Positions 61,325 through 64,000 of a stretch of 64,000 bases of DNA are shown here, piece after piece. The notes below the pieces were generated by a model. It had not been told where the DNA came from, did no database searches, and saw nothing but the letters and a program-made list of their open reading frames with translations. The position numbers and the translations under genes were made by a program. The DNA lies in contig JAVJOU010000018.1 of assembly GCA_040216635.1 (NCBI GenBank), forward strand, positions 62,001 to 126,000. Direction: 5' to 3'. The DNA is from UBA1479 sp040216635 (GTDB taxonomy: Bacteria; Pseudomonadota; Alphaproteobacteria; Rhodospirillales; Casp-alpha2). Every line of letters starts with the position of its first letter. Position 1 is the stretch's first letter.

Positions 61325-61619
61325 GCGGGGTGGTTCCTTCGATTCGGGCCGAGATTTCGGTGAGCGGCACGGGCCCGTGGTCTGGACGGCCAGCAGTTTA
61401 AGCGTGGGCTGCACCTGCCGCAATCAGTATTGCAAGCAAAAATGCATTTAGATTCCTGTTTTATGCGTACTTTGCGTAATACGAAAAGGCGGTTGGCAAG
61501 GTCTGGAAATTTCTTTCAATATACCGGCCATGATAATCCAGGCCGTATCCTGCGCTTTGATCCCGGTCCTTGGCCCGGTTGGGTATGCGTCCCGTCGAAC
61601 TTTTTCGGGGAGGCGTTGC

Positions 61620-62948
61620 GTGTGCGCATTGCTGTTTGCGTGGATGGTGTGGGGCATTGCAATAGCCGGCGCTTTCTATTCTGCCCAGGCGCGTGCGGAT
61701 CTGATCGGTCACGGCGGCATGGTGCGGGCGATTGATGTGTCGTCCGATGGAGCACTCGTCGTCACGGCCAGCTTTGATTTCACCGCGCGGATCTGGGATT
61801 TCGGGACACAGAACGAGGTTGCCGTGCTTGATGCCCATGAAGGACCGGTGACCAGCGCCGTGTTCGCGCCGGACGGCAAGCACGTCGTGACGACCAGCGA
61901 CGACAAGACGGCCATTATCTGGACGGCCCCGGATGGAAAGCTTGTACGCCGCCTGGAAGGGCATGGCCACAAGGTCATGACGGCGGCCGTATCCGCGGAC
62001 GGGATACAGATCGCGACCGGGTCTTGGGACAAGACCGTACGAATCTGGAACATGGCGACGGGCGAGACGGTCCGCGTAATCAAAGCGCCTGCGCCGGTCA
62101 ATGACGTCGCCTTCGTCAATGGCGGCACCTGGGTTGCCGCCGGTGGCCACGACGGGAAGATCGGCATGTGGTCGGTCGCCGACGGTCGGCTGCAAGGGGT
62201 GCTGGAAGGCCATCGCCAGGGCATCACCAAGTTGAGCCCGCTGCCGGGCGGAAACCGGCTGCTGTCGGCCAGCATCGACCGTACGCTTCGATTGTGGGAC
62301 GTCAAATCCGGAAAACAGATTTCCACGCTGCTTCATAGCGAAACGCGGACCGGCCAGATTTATGCGGCCTCCGCATCGCCGGACGGCCATCGCGCCCTTT
62401 CCGCCGGACGGGACGGCCGTTTGGTAATTTGGGATTTGGATACGGGCGAGATCAAGACGACCCTTCAGGCCCATGAAAAAATCATATGGGCGGCCCGGTT
62501 CACGCCGGACGGACGGTTCGCGCTGACGGCCAGTGCCGATGAAAACGCCGCTGTCTGGCACCTGGAAACGGGGGACCGGATCGGTCTGCAGGCGAGTGAC
62601 AAGTCGGGCAAACAGCCCTGGCTGTCGAGCGATCATCCGGGGGCCCGGCTGTTTACCAAATGTGCAAATTGCCATGCCTTGAATGCCCAGGCAGCATCGC
62701 GGTCGGGCCCGCATTTCGAAGGCCTGTGGGGCCGCCGGGTGGGCGTTGTCGAGGGATATAACTATTCCGGGGCCCTCAGGAACAAGTCCTTTACATGGAA
62801 CGAGAAGACCCTATTTGACCTGTTCGACAAAGGACCCGACAAGTTCCTGCCCGGCACCAAGATGCCGGTGCAGCGTGTTCCCGACAAAGAACAGCTGGCC
62901 AACCTTGTGGACTATCTCAGGGTGCTGACGAATTCGACAAAACAATGA
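61620..62948 (+). CDS. secreted WD40 propeller fused to cytochrome c
   Basis: 442 residues from GTG 61620 (GGGGAGG six bases upstream). A Sec signal peptide (1-26, ending SAQARA) is followed by seven WD40 repeats (about 30-315; blade ends RIWD, IIWT, RIWN, GMWS, RLWD, VIWD, AVWH) and a class I cytochrome c domain (about 340-440) with C348-A-N-C351-H352 and probable axial M415 in GTKMPVQ. It should be a periplasmic electron-transfer protein carrying a binding platform. It is divergent from the RND adaptor. The partner is unknown. Confidence 0.88.
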   Translation: MCALLFAWMVWGIAIAGAFYSAQARADLIGHGGMVRAIDVSSDGALVVTASFDFTARIWDFGTQNEVAVLDAHEGPVTSAVFAPDGKHVVTTSDDKTAIIWTAPDGKLVRRLEGHGHKVMTAAVSADGIQIATGSWDKTVRIWNMATGETVRVIKAPAPVNDVAFVNGGTWVAAGGHDGKIGMWSVADGRLQGVLEGHRQGITKLSPLPGGNRLLSASIDRTLRLWDVKSGKQISTLLHSETRTGQIYAASASPDGHRALSAGRDGRLVIWDLDTGEIKTTLQAHEKIIWAARFTPDGRFALTASADENAAVWHLETGDRIGLQASDKSGKQPWLSSDHPGARLFTKCANCHALNAQAASRSGPHFEGLWGRRVGVVEGYNYSGALRNKSFTWNEKTLFDLFDKGPDKFLPGTKMPVQRVPDKEQLANLVDYLRVLTNSTKQ

Positions 62949-62982
62949 TCGGGGGCCTTGCCGCCGGCTGGAAGGACCATCA

Positions 62983-63912
62983 ATGACGACGCAGCTGTAT
63001 TTTCATCAGTCATGCGAAGAACATGACCCGGGGCGCGGACATCCCGAATGTCCCGAACGGCTGCGCGCCGTCATGCAGGCACTTGAAACGGAATCCTTCG
63101 CGGACCTGCAGCGTCTGGAAGCGCCGCGGATCGACCTTTCCGTGGTCGAGAACACTCATGGCCACGACTATGTCGAAACGGTCATGGATAATGTTCCGAC
63201 CGAAGGCCGTGTTTATCTGGATCCGGATACCAGCATGTCGCCGAAATCGGCCGAGGCCGCCTTGCGTGCCGCCGGGGGGGCGTGCTCTGCCGTCGATGCT
63301 GTGCTGTCGGGCGAGGCCCGCAATGCCTTTTGTGCCGTGCGCCCGCCGGGCCATCACGCGGAAGCATCGCAGGCCATGGGGTTCTGTCTGTTCAATACGG
63401 TCGCCATTGCCGCCCGGCATGCGCAGAAAACGCAGGGCATCGAAAAAGTCGCCGTGGTCGATTTCGACGTTCATCACGGTAACGGCACGCAGCATTCATT
63501 TCAGAACGATCCCAACCTGTTTTACGCCTCGTCCCATCAATGGCCGGCTTATCCGGGAACGGGGATGCTTCAGGACACGGGTGTGGCGGACAATATCTGC
63601 AACCTGCCGCTTAATCCCGGTGAAGGGACGGATGCCTTCCGCCGCGGGTACCGTGACCGGGTGCTGCCGGAGTTGCGTAAATTCAACCCGGACCTGTTGA
63701 TCATTTCCGCCGGTTTCGATGCCCATGCCCGGGATCCCTTGGCGTCCCTGATGCTGACGACGGAGGATTTCGTCTGGGTCACGGTCGAATTGCTGCGCAT
63801 CGCCCGTGATTGCTGCGAGGACCGCGTCGTATCCTGCCTGGAAGGGGGGTATGACCTGAATGCTCTGGCGGAAAGTTCGGCCGGGCACGTTCGGGCCCTG
63901 ATGACCCAGTAA
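62983..63912 (+). CDS. histone-deacetylase-family hydrolase
   Basis: 309 residues. HDAC/AcuC fold: PPGHHAEASQAMGFCLFNTV (H124/H125 active site), zinc ligands D162 and H164 in DFDVHHGNGTQ, later DAHARDPLA with the third ligand, and EGGYDLNAL with the tyrosine. Bacterial members deacetylate polyamines, lysines or small amides. It follows the WD40-cytochrome gene by 34 bases. In related genomes it often precedes the exonuclease VII small-subunit gene; only 88 bases remain here and hold no gene. Confidence 0.93.
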   Translation: MTTQLYFHQSCEEHDPGRGHPECPERLRAVMQALETESFADLQRLEAPRIDLSVVENTHGHDYVETVMDNVPTEGRVYLDPDTSMSPKSAEAALRAAGGACSAVDAVLSGEARNAFCAVRPPGHHAEASQAMGFCLFNTVAIAARHAQKTQGIEKVAVVDFDVHHGNGTQHSFQNDPNLFYASSHQWPAYPGTGMLQDTGVADNICNLPLNPGEGTDAFRRGYRDRVLPELRKFNPDLLIISAGFDAHARDPLASLMLTTEDFVWVTVELLRIARDCCEDRVVSCLEGGYDLNALAESSAGHVRALMTQ

Positions 63913-64000
63913 CACCGGCGTTATCCGCCCAAATATATAGCCGTTCGCGCTTGCGGTAGGAAAGCAGGGGGCCTACACTCCCGCGCCTTGTCGATAGGGT

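Noticed and set aside
1..64000. tRNA, rRNA, CRISPR, insertion sequence or prophage
   Set aside because: No T-loop-like GGTTCGAATCC in intergenic DNA, no spaced repeat arrays, no transposase or integrase motifs were found by eye.

Overview
The window is about 62-63% GC and reads as a chromosomal segment of an alphaproteobacterium, most likely a Rhodospirillales relative. The evidence is the housekeeping set ndk, purN, purM, an Hda-type DnaA regulator, ppk1, ppx, rnd and aspS in one neighbourhood, an EipB (DUF1849) envelope protein, TRAP transporters, and the frequent use of GTG/TTG starts. I see no rRNA, tRNA, insertion sequence, prophage or CRISPR array. Genes are dense, and many same-strand pairs overlap by 4 nt.

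Layout. 1-6.1 kb: end of an MFS transporter; a minus-strand run (Memo-AMMECR1 fusion, cysQ, Sua5/YrdC, DEDDh exonuclease); and a divergent radical SAM gene that completes an AmmeMemoRadiSam set. 6.2-12.5 kb: class II aldolase, leucyl aminopeptidase, HolC, then a cyclase / family III CoA-transferase / CoA-lyase unit. 12.5-20 kb: TerC protein, GMC dehydrogenase divergent from a TRAP transporter (DctP-Q-M), IclR regulator and a YihU-like beta-hydroxyacid dehydrogenase. This looks like a small-acid or C2/C3-sulfonate utilisation locus. 20-25 kb: membrane protein of unknown function, then an ABC-F / cytosolic metal-receptor / MFS operon.

24.7-28.5 kb: a candidate small RNA with two C-rich anti-Shine-Dalgarno loops lies divergent from an oxyR gene. 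It is followed by ndk, purN and purM; purM appears to start at ATT. 28.5-33.5 kb: DUF2066, PerM (AI-2E family), Hda, a convergently overlapping glycosyltransferase, and an SDR lacking the catalytic Tyr/Lys. 33.5-43 kb: lone receiver protein, ppk1, ppx, GST, rnd, NIPSNAP, enoyl-CoA hydratase, queuosine precursor transporter, ATP-grasp protein. 43-51 kb: TPR protein with a duplicated translation start signal, aspS, SPOR lipoprotein, EipB, ROK kinase and three proteins I cannot name.

51-64 kb: a TetR regulator with three GGAAAC-type palindromes controlling an AhpD-like protein, with cytochrome P460 behind a strong terminator; MBL hydrolase; BKACE enzyme; a HlyU-like ArsR regulator downstream of an RND efflux pair; a secreted WD40-cytochrome c fusion; and a histone-deacetylase-family protein.

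The most noteworthy items are the OxyR-linked candidate sRNA, the TetR operator cluster, the ATT start of purM, the duplicated ribosome-binding site/start, the sulfonate-like TRAP locus, the AmmeMemoRadiSam set and the WD40-cytochrome c fusion. All function calls come from reading motifs by eye; no database search was run.
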